Below, piece by piece: positions 24,319-32,792 of a DNA stretch of 64,000 nucleotides. The position numbers and the translations under genes were made by a program. The first letter of the stretch is position 1. The number at the start of each line of letters is the position of its first letter. Under the pieces are notes generated by a model that was given only the letters and a program-made list of their open reading frames with translations, was not told where the DNA came from and did no database searches. The stretch covers positions 1 to 64,000 of the forward strand of contig NZ_JAPVBG010000002.1 of NCBI RefSeq assembly GCF_026967805.1, read 5' to 3'. The DNA is from Blastococcus sp. VKM Ac-2987. Lineage in GTDB: Bacteria; Actinomycetota; Actinomycetes; Mycobacteriales; Geodermatophilaceae.

Positions 24319-26738
24319 CGACGAAGCTGTTCGGGGAGCCGGTCCGCCGGCGCGAGGACGCCCGGCTGATCACCGGCAAGGGCCGCTACCTCGACGACAT
24401 CGGCCACGACGCCCTGGCCGCCGCGTTCGTGCGCAGCCCGCACGCGCACGCCCGGATCACCGGCATCGACGTCGACGCCGCCCTCGAGGTCGAGGGCCTG
24501 GTCGCCCTCTACACCTACGAGGACCTCGCCGGCCCGATGGCCGAGCCGCTGCCGGTGCTCATCCCGCACCCGCAGCTGCACGCCCCGCGCACCGGCTACC
24601 CGCTGGCCAACGGCGAGGTGAACCACGTCGGCGAGCCCGTCGTCATGGTGGTGGCCACCGACCGGTACGTGGCCGAGGACGTCTGCGACCGCATCGTGGT
24701 GAGCTACGAGGAGCTGCCCGTCGTCGTCGGCGTGGACGCCGCCCGCGCGGCGCGCTCGTGCGTGCACGAGGAGATCCCCGACAACGTCGCGGCCCGGCAC
24801 CACCAGGAGACCGGCGACGTCGAGCCGGTGCTGGCCGACTCCCCCCGCACGCTGAGCTTCACGCAGTACATCGAGCGCAGCGCGTGCATGCCCATGGAGG
24901 GCAAGGGCGTGCACGCGAAGTGGGACGCCGACGACGACTCGCTGCGGGTCTACACCAGCACCCAGGCGTCGACGTCGGTGCGCGCGGCGATCGCGGCGAA
25001 GCTGCAGCTCTCGCTGGACAAGGTCGAGGTGATCGCCCCCGACGTCGGCGGCGGCTTCGGCGTGAAGATCATGCACCCGTGGCCCGAGGAGCTGCTGATC
25101 CCGATGGCGGCGATCGCGCTGGGCCAGGAGGTGAAGTGGTCGGAGGACCGCCGCGAGCACTTCATCGGCTCGGCGCACGAGCGCCAGCAGCGGCAGGAGA
25201 TCACCGTCGGGTACGACGACGACGGCCGGATCACCGCGCTCGACGTGCACATCTGGCACGACAACGGCGCCTACACGCCCTACGGGATCATCGTGCCGAT
25301 CGTGACGGCGACCCAACTGGTCGGGCCGTACGCGCTCCCGGTGTACCGGGTGATCGTCGAGTCGGTCTACACGAACACCGTCATCGTGACGCCGTACCGC
25401 GGCGCCGGGCGGCCGCAGGGCTGCTACGCGATGGAGCGGACGATGGACCGCATCGCCGACGAGCTGGGCCTGGACCGCGCCGTTGTCCGCGAGCGGAACC
25501 TGATCCAGCCCGATCAGTTCCCCTACGACCACCAGCTGACGTTCCAGGACGGCCGGCCGGTCATCTACGACTCGGGTGACTACCCGGGGCTGCTGGACAA
25601 GCTGCGGACGCTGGTCGGCTGGTCGGAGGCCGAGCAGCTGCGGGCCGACGCCGGCGCGCGCGGCAAGCTGCTCGGCGTCGGGATGGCCATGTACGTGGAG
25701 GGCACCGGGCCCGGGCCGTACGAGGGCGGGCACGTGCAGGTGCTCGGCAGCGGCAAGGTGCTGGTCTCGACCGGGCTGACGTCGCAGGGGCAGGGGCACG
25801 AGACGGCGTTCGCGCAGATCGTCGCGTCGGAGCTCGGGGTGCCGATCGAGGACATCGAGGTGACCACCGGCGACACCCGGCGCTTCGGGTACGCCGTCGG
25901 CACGTTCGCCTCCCGGGCCGCGGTGATGAGCGGCAACGCGATCGCGCTGGCCGCCCGCGGCGTGAAGGAGAAGGCGCTGCGGATCGCCGCGGAGGTGCTG
26001 GAGGCCTCGCCGGAGGACCTGGAGATCGACGAGGGCGTCGTGCAGGTGAAGGGCGTGCCGGGCACGTCGATCCCGCTGCGCACGGTGGCGGTGCTGTCCA
26101 ACCCGCTGCGGTACGCCTTCGACGAGGCGGCCCGCCAGGCGACGCAGTTCGCCGGTCCGGGCGACGACTCGAAGCCCCCGGTGGCGCCGGGCGACGCGCC
26201 GGGCCTGGAGCACCGCGACTACTACTCACCGATCCGGTCGACGTTCGCCTCGGGTGCCCACGCGGCGATCGTGGAGATCGACCCGGCGACGTGGGAGATC
26301 GACGTCGTCAAGTACGCCGTGGTGCACGACTGCGGGAACGTGGTCAACCCGATGATCGTCGAGGGTCAGGTGCACGGCGGCGTCGCGCAGGGCGTGGGTG
26401 GTGCGCTGTACGAGCGGATGGCCTACGACGCCGACGGGCAGCTGCAGAACGCCTCGTTCATGGACTTCCTGATGCCGTACGCGTCGGAGGTCCCGGACAT
26501 CGACATCGACCACCAGCAGACGCCGTCGCCGCTGAACCCGCTGGGCATCAAGGGCGCCGGTGAGGCCGGCGTCATCCCGGGGACGGCGGCGATCGCCTCG
26601 GCGATCGAGGACGCGGTGGGACGGCGGATCGCCTCGATGCCGATCTCGCCCACGGAGCTGTACGACCTGGTTCGGAACGACTCGTCGGAGATGACCGCCG
26701 CGGCGCAGCGCCGCGCGGGGACTGGAGTGATGGCGTGA
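24315..26738 (+). CDS. Molybdopterin-binding large subunit of a xanthine dehydrogenase-family hydroxylase (CoxL-like)
   Basis: An 807-residue molybdenum subunit. VGGGFGVK (the substrate-side Gln/Phe region), the active-site loop TPYRGAGRPQGCYAMER, the GQGHETAFAQIV cofactor motif and the catalytic Glu in KGAGEAGVIP are all present. The loop reads AGR, not the CSFR of true form I CO dehydrogenase, so CO oxidation is unlikely. The enzyme should hydroxylate a heterocycle or similar carbon. The permease, FdrA, DUF1116, carbamate kinase and barbiturase-like genes suggest a pyrimidine such as uracil, giving barbiturate. The start is GTG 24315, overlapping the bridging frame's stop. Confidence 0.92.
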   Translation: MTTKLFGEPVRRREDARLITGKGRYLDDIGHDALAAAFVRSPHAHARITGIDVDAALEVEGLVALYTYEDLAGPMAEPLPVLIPHPQLHAPRTGYPLANGEVNHVGEPVVMVVATDRYVAEDVCDRIVVSYEELPVVVGVDAARAARSCVHEEIPDNVAARHHQETGDVEPVLADSPRTLSFTQYIERSACMPMEGKGVHAKWDADDDSLRVYTSTQASTSVRAAIAAKLQLSLDKVEVIAPDVGGGFGVKIMHPWPEELLIPMAAIALGQEVKWSEDRREHFIGSAHERQQRQEITVGYDDDGRITALDVHIWHDNGAYTPYGIIVPIVTATQLVGPYALPVYRVIVESVYTNTVIVTPYRGAGRPQGCYAMERTMDRIADELGLDRAVVRERNLIQPDQFPYDHQLTFQDGRPVIYDSGDYPGLLDKLRTLVGWSEAEQLRADAGARGKLLGVGMAMYVEGTGPGPYEGGHVQVLGSGKVLVSTGLTSQGQGHETAFAQIVASELGVPIEDIEVTTGDTRRFGYAVGTFASRAAVMSGNAIALAARGVKEKALRIAAEVLEASPEDLEIDEGVVQVKGVPGTSIPLRTVAVLSNPLRYAFDEAARQATQFAGPGDDSKPPVAPGDAPGLEHRDYYSPIRSTFASGAHAAIVEIDPATWEIDVVKYAVVHDCGNVVNPMIVEGQVHGGVAQGVGGALYERMAYDADGQLQNASFMDFLMPYASEVPDIDIDHQQTPSPLNPLGIKGAGEAGVIPGTAAIASAIEDAVGRRIASMPISPTELYDLVRNDSSEMTAAAQRRAGTGVMA

Positions 26739-27412
26739 AGCTCGACGGCTCTGCGGTGCTGCACGGCGACCCCGAGAAGGTCTGGGCCGTGATCACCGAC
26801 CCGGCCGTGCTGGCCCGGACGATCCCCGGCTGCGAGACGCTCGAGCAGGTCGGCGACGACGAGTACAAGATGAACGTCTCCGTCGGCGTCGGAGCCATCA
26901 AGGGCACGTACGCGGGCGAGGTGAAGCTGGCCGACAAGCAGCACCCGACGTCGTACGTCATGCACGCCGCGGGCGCGGGTGCGCCGGGCAACGCGCGGGC
27001 CCAGGTGACGATCACGCTCGCCCCGGCCGACGAGGGCACGACCAACCTGACCTACTCCGCCGACGCCGTCATCGGCGGGCCGGTCGCGGGCGTGGGCCAG
27101 CGGATGATCACCGGCGTCGCCAAGCGGATGGCCGGGCAGTTCTTCAAGGCGATCGACGACGAGCTGACCGGCAAGGCCGTCCCTGCCGCCGCCGTCCCGT
27201 CGGCCGCCGCGGTGAGCTCGACGGCGGCGGAGGACGTCTCCGGCAAGCACGCCGCTCCGGCCGCCGAGGCCGCGCCGGCGGTGTTCGCCGGCAGGGCCGG
27301 CGCTGCCGCGGGAACGTCCGGCGACGCGCAGACCCTGGCGCTCGGCGCCGTCGGCGGTGCCGTGCTGACGCTGATCGGCATCCTGGTCGGCTACCGCCTC
27401 GGCCGCCGATGA
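26735..27412 (+). CDS. CoxG-family SRPBCC protein with C-terminal membrane anchor
   Basis: A 225-residue protein. Residues 1-145 are a CoxG/SRPBCC domain (KLDGSAVLHGDPEKVWAVIT, then TIPGCETLEQVGDDEY and FFKAIDDEL). An Ala-rich linker leads to one C-terminal membrane helix, GAVGGAVLTLIGILVGYRLG. CoxG proteins recruit Mo-hydroxylases to the membrane or help deliver substrate or electrons to the quinone pool. GTG 26735 overlaps the coxL stop (GTGA), so it is translated with the enzyme. It is the last gene of the operon. Confidence 0.9.
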   Translation: MKLDGSAVLHGDPEKVWAVITDPAVLARTIPGCETLEQVGDDEYKMNVSVGVGAIKGTYAGEVKLADKQHPTSYVMHAAGAGAPGNARAQVTITLAPADEGTTNLTYSADAVIGGPVAGVGQRMITGVAKRMAGQFFKAIDDELTGKAVPAAAVPSAAAVSSTAAEDVSGKHAAPAAEAAPAVFAGRAGAAAGTSGDAQTLALGAVGGAVLTLIGILVGYRLGRR

Positions 27413-27449
27413 CGTGGCTCGCGGCGTAGCCGGATCGCCGCACGGCAGC

Positions 27450-28160
27450 TCAGCCGCCGGGGCACGTGCTGGGATACCCGCTGCGCTCCTGGCACGTGGG
27501 CTCGCGCGCCGGCTCCGGCGCCTGCTCGGGCTCGTCGAGCGGGGCGCTGAAGTACTCCGTGCCCGACTCGAGGTAGAGCAGGTAGCCCACCTCGTCGCCC
27601 CGGGCGCGGTCGGTGAGCGCTGCCCCGTCGAACTGCCCACCTCCGGCGACGACGTGCGACCCGGCGCCGCCGAGCCGGTACCCCAGCAGTCGGGCCGTGT
27701 CGGTGGCATCGACGTCGAACAGGCCGTACCGGAAGCCGCCTGAGCAGTGGGTCCGCTCGATCCGGGACGCAGCGGCCGGCACCTCGCACAGCGCCCCGAC
27801 CATCTCCTGGGTGAGCCGCACGGCGTCGGCCTCCGTCTCGGCGGGCAGCCCGACGACGGCCGCGTAGTCGAACGTGCACCGCACCTCCTCCGGCCCGGTC
27901 GAGAAGATCGCTCCGGTGTTCGAGATCTCGTCCACCGCGCAGCTGTCGAGGAACGTGGTCGCCAGCGGATCCCGTCCGCCGAGCACGCCGTCGACGTAGT
28001 CCCGCATGTCTCGCCCGGCCACCTCCCTCGCCCGCTCGGCGGCGTCGGTCCGCGCGAGGTCGTAGGGGTCGTCGTCCCACCAGGCGACGATCACGCCCAC
28101 CACCACGAGCACGATCACGGCGGAGACGGCCGACCGGACGGCCTTGCTCCGGCCGGTCAC
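27450..28160 (-). CDS. Single-pass membrane protein of unknown function
   Basis: A 236-residue protein. After VTGRSKAVRS there is one membrane helix (SAVSAVIVLVVVGVIVAWW), then an extracytoplasmic domain with four or more Cys (FLDSCAVDEI, EVRCTFDY, GALCEVP, ERTHCSGGF) that could form disulphides, ending PTCQERSGYPSTCPGG. I recognise no family. GTG 28160 is the likely start: the open frame runs on to 28373, but the extra N-terminus is first junk-like, then a sigma-factor stub. It converges with coxG. Confidence 0.6.
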   Translation of the reverse strand: MTGRSKAVRSAVSAVIVLVVVGVIVAWWDDDPYDLARTDAAERAREVAGRDMRDYVDGVLGGRDPLATTFLDSCAVDEISNTGAIFSTGPEEVRCTFDYAAVVGLPAETEADAVRLTQEMVGALCEVPAAASRIERTHCSGGFRYGLFDVDATDTARLLGYRLGGAGSHVVAGGGQFDGAALTDRARGDEVGYLLYLESGTEYFSAPLDEPEQAPEPAREPTCQERSGYPSTCPGG

Positions 28161-28269
28161 GTCGCGGGCACCCCGGCCGCCGTCGTCCAGCAGCAGAGCA
28201 CCGGCCTGCCCCTTCCCGTCGACCAGGCGCGGGTCCGCCCCGCCCCTTTCTGGAACCGGTGGGGACCGT

Positions 28270-28373
28270 AGCCTGCCGCGGTCCGACGTCAGCAGGAACG
28301 CCACCCGCAGCAGTGCCGGGGACCACCGCCGGGCGAAGTCGGCGAACTCGTCGTCGAACTCCGCGCCCACCAC
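28270..28373 (-). pseudogene. 5' stub of an ECF (SigE-family) sigma factor gene
   Basis: From GTG 28373 the frame reads VGAEFDDEFADFARRWSP and then LLRVAFLLTSD, which closely resembles the N-terminal region 2 start of actinobacterial SigE-family ECF sigma factors (FADFVRARSPALLRTAYLLTGD). Homology ends at LLTSD. The rest of sigma-2 and all of sigma-4 are missing. The stub is in frame with the membrane protein downstream, so a chimaeric 307-residue product is possible. Confidence 0.6.
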
Positions 28374-28459
28374 GCTCCCTCCGTCCGGGCGCTCCGGGCG
28401 GAACAGGAGGGGGGATCCGGGCGCTGACGACGGCGACGCCCGACGAAGGAGACCTCCGC

Positions 28460-29293
28460 ATGCCCAGGACCTGGTTCATCACCGGCGCCTCCCGCGGCTT
28501 CGGCCGCGAGTGGTCGATCGCCGCCCTCGAACGCGGCGACGTCGTCGCCGCCACCGCCCGCGACACGGCGAGCCTCGACGACCTCGTGCAGCAGTTCGGC
28601 GACAAGGTGCTGCCGATCCGCCTCGACGTGGACGACCGGGACGCCGTCGTCGCGGCCGTGCGGCAGGCGCACGACCGCTTCGGCTCGCTGGACGTCGTCG
28701 TCAACAACGCCGGCTACGGCCAGTTCGGCATGGTCGAGGAGATCAGCGAGGCCGAGGCCCGCGCCCAGTTCGACACCAACGTCTTCGGCGCCCTGTTCGT
28801 CACCCAGGCCGCGCTGCCCTACCTGCGCGCCCAGCGATCGGGCCACATCCTGCAGGTCAGCAGCATCGGCGGGATCACCGCCTTTCCGAACATCGGCATC
28901 TACAACGCCTCCAAGTGGGCGCTCGAGGGCTTCAGCCAGTCGCTGGCCGCGGAGGTCGCCGACTTCGGGATCAAGGTGACGATCATCGAGCCCGGCGCCT
29001 ACGCCACCGAGTGGGGCGGCGCCTCGGCCAGGCACGCCACCCCGGAACCGGCCTACGACGCCTTCCGCGAGAAGGCCGCCGAGCAGCGCCAGGCCCGCGC
29101 CGGCAACCCGGGCGACCCGCTGGCCACCCGTGAGGCCGTGCTCCAGCTCGTCGACGCGAAGAACCCGCCGCTGCGGATCTTCTTCGGCGACGGCCCGCTC
29201 ACTCTCGCCGAGCGCGACTACGAGTCCCGGCTGGCCGAGTGGCGCGGCTGGGAGCCTCTCTCCGTGGCGGCGCACGGCTCCAGGAAGGGCTGA
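28460..29293 (+). CDS. Short-chain dehydrogenase/reductase
   Basis: A 277-residue classical SDR. TGASRGFG is the NAD(P)-binding loop, NNAGYG follows strand 4, the catalytic set is Ser in VSSIGG with YNASKWA, and PGAYATEW is the post-catalytic segment. The build matches the oxidoreductases of the SDR5-like group that often lack a known substrate. ATG 28460 follows a GGAGACC-type ribosome-binding site. It stands between the sigma stub and an SRPBCC remnant, with no pathway context. Confidence 0.87.
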   Translation: MPRTWFITGASRGFGREWSIAALERGDVVAATARDTASLDDLVQQFGDKVLPIRLDVDDRDAVVAAVRQAHDRFGSLDVVVNNAGYGQFGMVEEISEAEARAQFDTNVFGALFVTQAALPYLRAQRSGHILQVSSIGGITAFPNIGIYNASKWALEGFSQSLAAEVADFGIKVTIIEPGAYATEWGGASARHATPEPAYDAFREKAAEQRQARAGNPGDPLATREAVLQLVDAKNPPLRIFFGDGPLTLAERDYESRLAEWRGWEPLSVAAHGSRKG

Positions 29294-29339
29294 CCCCCAG
29301 CGGGCCCGGCGGCAGGGCCGGCGGCCGCGCCGGAGGCTG

Positions 29340-29519
29340 TCGCCGGCGTACCGGTCCCACGAGGGCGAGCAGACGTCGTAGCACTCGTCGGCGGGGGTCA
29401 ACCCGACGTGGGTGAAGCGGACCTCGCTGCCGCCGGCCACGGGCGAGACGTCGAAGCGGATGACGGTGTCCCGCCACTCGCGCTGGTCGGACACGAAGCC
29501 GAGGTGCAGGCGCTCGCCA
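29340..29519 (-). pseudogene. Internal fragment of an SRPBCC (AHSA1-like) gene
   Basis: On the minus strand the frame encodes LHLGFVSDQREWRDTVIRF, then EVRFTHVGLTPADECYDVCS and WDRYAGDSLR, the C-terminal half of an AHSA1/START-like SRPBCC protein. No start is found before it and no stop follows the SLR segment, where the family normally ends soon after. Both gene ends appear lost. A plus-strand tail (about 29511-29577, PADRRQRMEQRIAGR then TAG) abuts it and may be another gene end. Confidence 0.55.
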
Positions 29520-29645
29520 GCCCCGGCATGCCCGCCGACCGGCGGCAGCGCATGGAGCAGCGGATCGCCGGCCGGTAGGGGCCTCGGTCGACCCTCATCC
29601 CGAGCCCGGGGCCGGCCCCAACGGGGCGGGCGCGCCAGGGGCCCG

Positions 29646-29690
29646 GGCAGTCCGCCTCTGCCCAGCCGGAGTGGGCAGAGGCGGACTGCC
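29646..29690. terminator. Perfect 19-bp inverted repeat
   Basis: GGCAGTCCGCCTCTGCCCA (29646-29664) and its exact complement (29672-29690) flank a seven-base loop GCCGGAG. It lies downstream of the ABC permease gene (minus) and of the SRPBCC remnant. It is most likely a factor-independent terminator without a U tail. The rest of 29294-29816 holds only the remnants described. Confidence 0.65.
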
Positions 29691-29816
29691 GGAGAAGATG
29701 TCCCCGCGCCCCGGCTCGGCTGCAGGCAGCGGTCGGTGCCGGCGCGGCCGGGGAGAACAGCGGGTGAGACCCGGCCGCGGACGGGAGGCTCTCCGTCCGC
29801 GACCGGGCACCGTCGG

Positions 29817-30575
29817 TCACTGGACGGCCCGCCGGTGGGTGAGGACCCAGCCGGCCACGGACGAGACGACCACCCAGCCCACCAGGACGAGCACCGACTG
29901 GGTTCCGTGCACCCCCTGGGCCAGCTCCAGGGTCGCCTGGGCCGGGTCGAGCTTCTCGCCCAGCTCGGGCTTCCCCATCCGCACCAGCGGCAGCACGCCC
30001 AGGATCAGCAGGTACAGCGCCGTGAGCGCGGCCGGCGTGTTGGCCACCGCGGCCCCCACCCCCGCGCCGGTCACCGCGAACGCCGCCCCGGCGCCCACCA
30101 CGGCCACCAGTGCCCGCGCCGTGCCGTCCCAGTTGACATCGTCGACCCCCACGACGGCGATCACCGCGAGCGACAGCGCTGCCGACACCGCGGCGAAGGC
30201 CGCGCCCAGCAGCGCAACAGCCGTCGCCTTGGCCGCCAGCACCCGGCCGCGGTGCGGCACGAGCAGGAAGGTCGTCTGCACCGTCCGGTGGGTCCACTCG
30301 GACGCGGTGGACACCACGCCGAGCGAGAGCAGCACCATCCCGGTGAGCATCCCGGCGATGCCGATCGGCCCGGCGGCCCAGCCGATCTCCGCCTCGAGCG
30401 CGGCGAGGGCGATGCCCACCGGGCCGAGCAGCACGGCGGCTCCGGCGAGCGCCGTCCCCGAGCGGTGGGACAGCGACTTGCGCACCTCGATGCCGACCAG
30501 GGCCGGCAGTGACGGACCGGTCCGGCGCACGGCGACGTCGCTGCGGACGGGGGTGAGGGTCAGGGTTGCGGTCAT
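29817..30575 (-). CDS. ABC-2 type transporter permease
   Basis: A 252-residue membrane protein with six hydrophobic segments, a short cytoplasmic N-terminus (LVGIEVRKSLSHRSG) and the ABC-2 family pattern TASEWTHRTVQTTFLLVPHRG. It is encoded 24 bp downstream of the ATPase gene on the same strand and forms its membrane partner. A DUF-like actinobacterial exporter for peptides, drugs or lipids is likely; substrate is unknown. A sensor kinase/regulator pair is encoded divergently next to the ATPase and may control this exporter. Confidence 0.83.
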   Translation of the reverse strand: MTATLTLTPVRSDVAVRRTGPSLPALVGIEVRKSLSHRSGTALAGAAVLLGPVGIALAALEAEIGWAAGPIGIAGMLTGMVLLSLGVVSTASEWTHRTVQTTFLLVPHRGRVLAAKATAVALLGAAFAAVSAALSLAVIAVVGVDDVNWDGTARALVAVVGAGAAFAVTGAGVGAAVANTPAALTALYLLILGVLPLVRMGKPELGEKLDPAQATLELAQGVHGTQSVLVLVGWVVVSSVAGWVLTHRRAVQ

Positions 30576-30599
30576 GGCGAACTCCTCCGGGAGCGATGG

Positions 30600-31475
30600 T
30601 CAGGAAGCGGCGGTGAGCTGGAAGAAGACGTCCTCGAGGCCGCGCTGCGCCGGGCGCAGGTCGACCAGGACGTGGCCGCCCGCGGCGGCCACCGCGCCGA
30701 CGGCGGCCGGCGACGCACCGGCGACGACGAGCGCGCCGTCGCCGCCGTGTTGCACGTGGAACCCCGCCCGCTCCAGGGCGGTGGCGAGCGCGGCGGCGTC
30801 CACGGCGCGGACGACGACGTCGTCCCCGCCCAGCAGCGAGGCGACCGTGCCGTCGGCGACGACCCGTCCGTTGCCGATCACCAGCAACCGGTCGACGGTG
30901 TGCTCGACCTCCCCGAGCAGGTGCGAGGAGAGCAGCACCGTCCCGCCGCGCGCCGCGTGCCCGCGCAGCAGGTCGCGCATCCAGCGGATGCCCTCGGGGT
31001 CCAGCCCGTTGACCGGCTCGTCGAACACCAGCACCGGCGGATCGGCGAGCAGCGCACCGGCGATGCCGAGCCGCTGCCGCATGCCCAGCGAGTAGCCGCC
31101 CACCCGCCGCCGCGCCGCGTCGGCCAGACCCACCACCTCGAGCAGCTCGTCCACCCGCGCAGCCGCGACGCCGATCGTCGCGGCGAGCAACCGCAGGTGC
31201 GTCCGGCCGGAGCGCCCGGGGTGCACGGCGCCCGCGTCGAGCAGCGTCCCGACGACGGCACCGGGGTTGGGCAGCTGCGCGTACGGCCGCCCGTCCACGG
31301 TCGCCGAGCCCGCCGACGCCGGGACCAGGCCGGTCATCATCCGCATCGTCGTCGTCTTGCCGGCGCCGTTCGGGCCGAGGAAGCCGGTGACCGTGCCCGG
31401 CTCCAGGGCGAACGAGACGTCGTCGACGACGGTCCGCTCGCCGTACTTCTTGGTCAGTCCGCTCACGGTGATCAT
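30600..31475 (-). CDS. ABC transporter ATP-binding protein
   Basis: A 291-residue ATPase. Walker A is GPNGAGKTTT (residues 34-43), the signature reads YSLGMRQRLGIAGAL, Walker B is VLVFDEPVNGLDPEG, and the H loop is LLSSHLL. It belongs to the CcmA/DrrA-like group paired with ABC-2 permeases, and its permease gene follows. The C-terminal 80 residues form the usual variable regulatory domain. It is divergent from the histidine kinase gene at 31659. Confidence 0.93.
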   Translation of the reverse strand: MITVSGLTKKYGERTVVDDVSFALEPGTVTGFLGPNGAGKTTTMRMMTGLVPASAGSATVDGRPYAQLPNPGAVVGTLLDAGAVHPGRSGRTHLRLLAATIGVAAARVDELLEVVGLADAARRRVGGYSLGMRQRLGIAGALLADPPVLVFDEPVNGLDPEGIRWMRDLLRGHAARGGTVLLSSHLLGEVEHTVDRLLVIGNGRVVADGTVASLLGGDDVVVRAVDAAALATALERAGFHVQHGGDGALVVAGASPAAVGAVAAAGGHVLVDLRPAQRGLEDVFFQLTAAS

Positions 31476-31658
31476 GGGAGCCTCCGCAGCTCGTCGGGTG
31501 GTGCCGACGAACGTGCCGGGACGGCGCGGGTCACCGCGTCGGCCGGGAGCAGCGGGATCGACCGCCGGACGGCGCGATCGGCGTCATCCGAAAGGGAACA
31601 CCGGGGACCACCTCGCGGCCGACCCCCAGGCGGCCGTCGCGGAAATACGCTCCGGCGC

Positions 31659-32792
31659 ATGAGCCTCCGCGACCGCCTGTGGCCGGGCGTGACCACGCGC
31701 GGGGTCTGGCTCGAGCTGCACGTGGCGGGGACCTGCGCCGCGCTCGTCGCCTTCGAGGTGGCGGCGATCGACCCGGGATCGCTCGGCTCGCTCCTGCTCG
31801 TCCTCACCGGCGTGGCCTTCGGCGTGCTGCTGCTCGTCCTGCGCCGACGGGCGCCCCTGGTGCCGTTCGCGCTGGGGGCGGCGCTGAGCGCCATCGACAT
31901 CTCCACCGGTGCGCTCGTCGCGGCCTACGCCGTCGCCCGGTACGTGAGCTCGTGGCGCACCCTCGCGGTCGCCGGGACCGTGGGAAGCCTCGCGGCGCTG
32001 CAGCCGTGGGAGCACCAGACGCCCGACGAGTGGGTCGGCGGCATCGCCACCGCCGCGCTGCTCGTCGTGCTCCCCGGTGCGCTGGGTGTGTGGCAGCGCA
32101 CGCGCGCCGAGCTGATCACCGCCCTGCGGTCGCGGGCGGAGAGCGCCGAGGCCGAGCGCGAGCTGCTGGCGCGCGACGCCGTCCTCACCGAGCGGACCCG
32201 GATCGCCCGCGAGATGCACGACGCCGTCGGGCACCGGGTGAGCCTCATGGTGCTCCAGGCCGGGGCGATCGAGATGGCTGCGGCCGATGCCGGCCGGGTC
32301 GAGCAGCTCGCCGGCAACGTGCAGGCCGCCGGGCGGCAGGCCCTGGACGAGCTGCGGCAGATGGTCGGCGTCCTCCGCGGCGGCGAGATCGACGACGAGG
32401 CGCCGCTCGGCCCGCAGCCGGGGCTGGCCGACCTGCCCGGTCTGGTCGCGCAGGCGCGGGCCGCCGGGATGGACGTCCGGTTGCCCGCCGTCCCCGCCGT
32501 GCCGGTCGGTCCGGCCACCAGCCGGGCCGCGTACCGGATCGTCCAGGAGGCGCTCACCAACGCCGGCCGGCACGCACCCGGCGCGCGCGTGACGGTGACG
32601 ATCCACCGGGGCCGCGACGAGCTGACCGTCCAGGTGCTCAACGGGCCCGCGCGCGGCGTCCCCGCGGGAACGCCGGGCGGCGGCTACGGGCTGGTGGGGT
32701 TGAGCGAGCGGGTGCGCACCCTCGGCGGCCGGCTGACGGCCGGGCCACGGCTGGACGGCGGCTTCTGCGTCGAGGCGGTGTTGCCGTCATGA
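31659..32792 (+). CDS. Sensor histidine kinase (NarL-system type)
   Basis: A 377-residue membrane kinase. Four to five hydrophobic segments (about 20-140) are followed by a HisKA_3 dimerisation helix with REMHDAVGHRVSLM (phospho-acceptor His187) and an HATPase domain (IVQEALTNAGRHAPG, then GGGYGLVGLSERVRTLGG). It overlaps the response regulator start by ATGA, a standard two-component operon. Its sensor region lacks a recognisable extracellular domain, a feature of intramembrane-sensing kinases that often control nearby ABC exporters such as the divergent one here. Confidence 0.92.
   Translation: MSLRDRLWPGVTTRGVWLELHVAGTCAALVAFEVAAIDPGSLGSLLLVLTGVAFGVLLLVLRRRAPLVPFALGAALSAIDISTGALVAAYAVARYVSSWRTLAVAGTVGSLAALQPWEHQTPDEWVGGIATAALLVVLPGALGVWQRTRAELITALRSRAESAEAERELLARDAVLTERTRIAREMHDAVGHRVSLMVLQAGAIEMAAADAGRVEQLAGNVQAAGRQALDELRQMVGVLRGGEIDDEAPLGPQPGLADLPGLVAQARAAGMDVRLPAVPAVPVGPATSRAAYRIVQEALTNAGRHAPGARVTVTIHRGRDELTVQVLNGPARGVPAGTPGGGYGLVGLSERVRTLGGRLTAGPRLDGGFCVEAVLPS

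Noticed and set aside
22764-26738. True aerobic CO dehydrogenase
   Set aside because: The gene order is cox-like, but the large-subunit active-site loop reads YRGAGR rather than the CSFR-type loop of form I CODH, and coxDEF maturation genes are absent.
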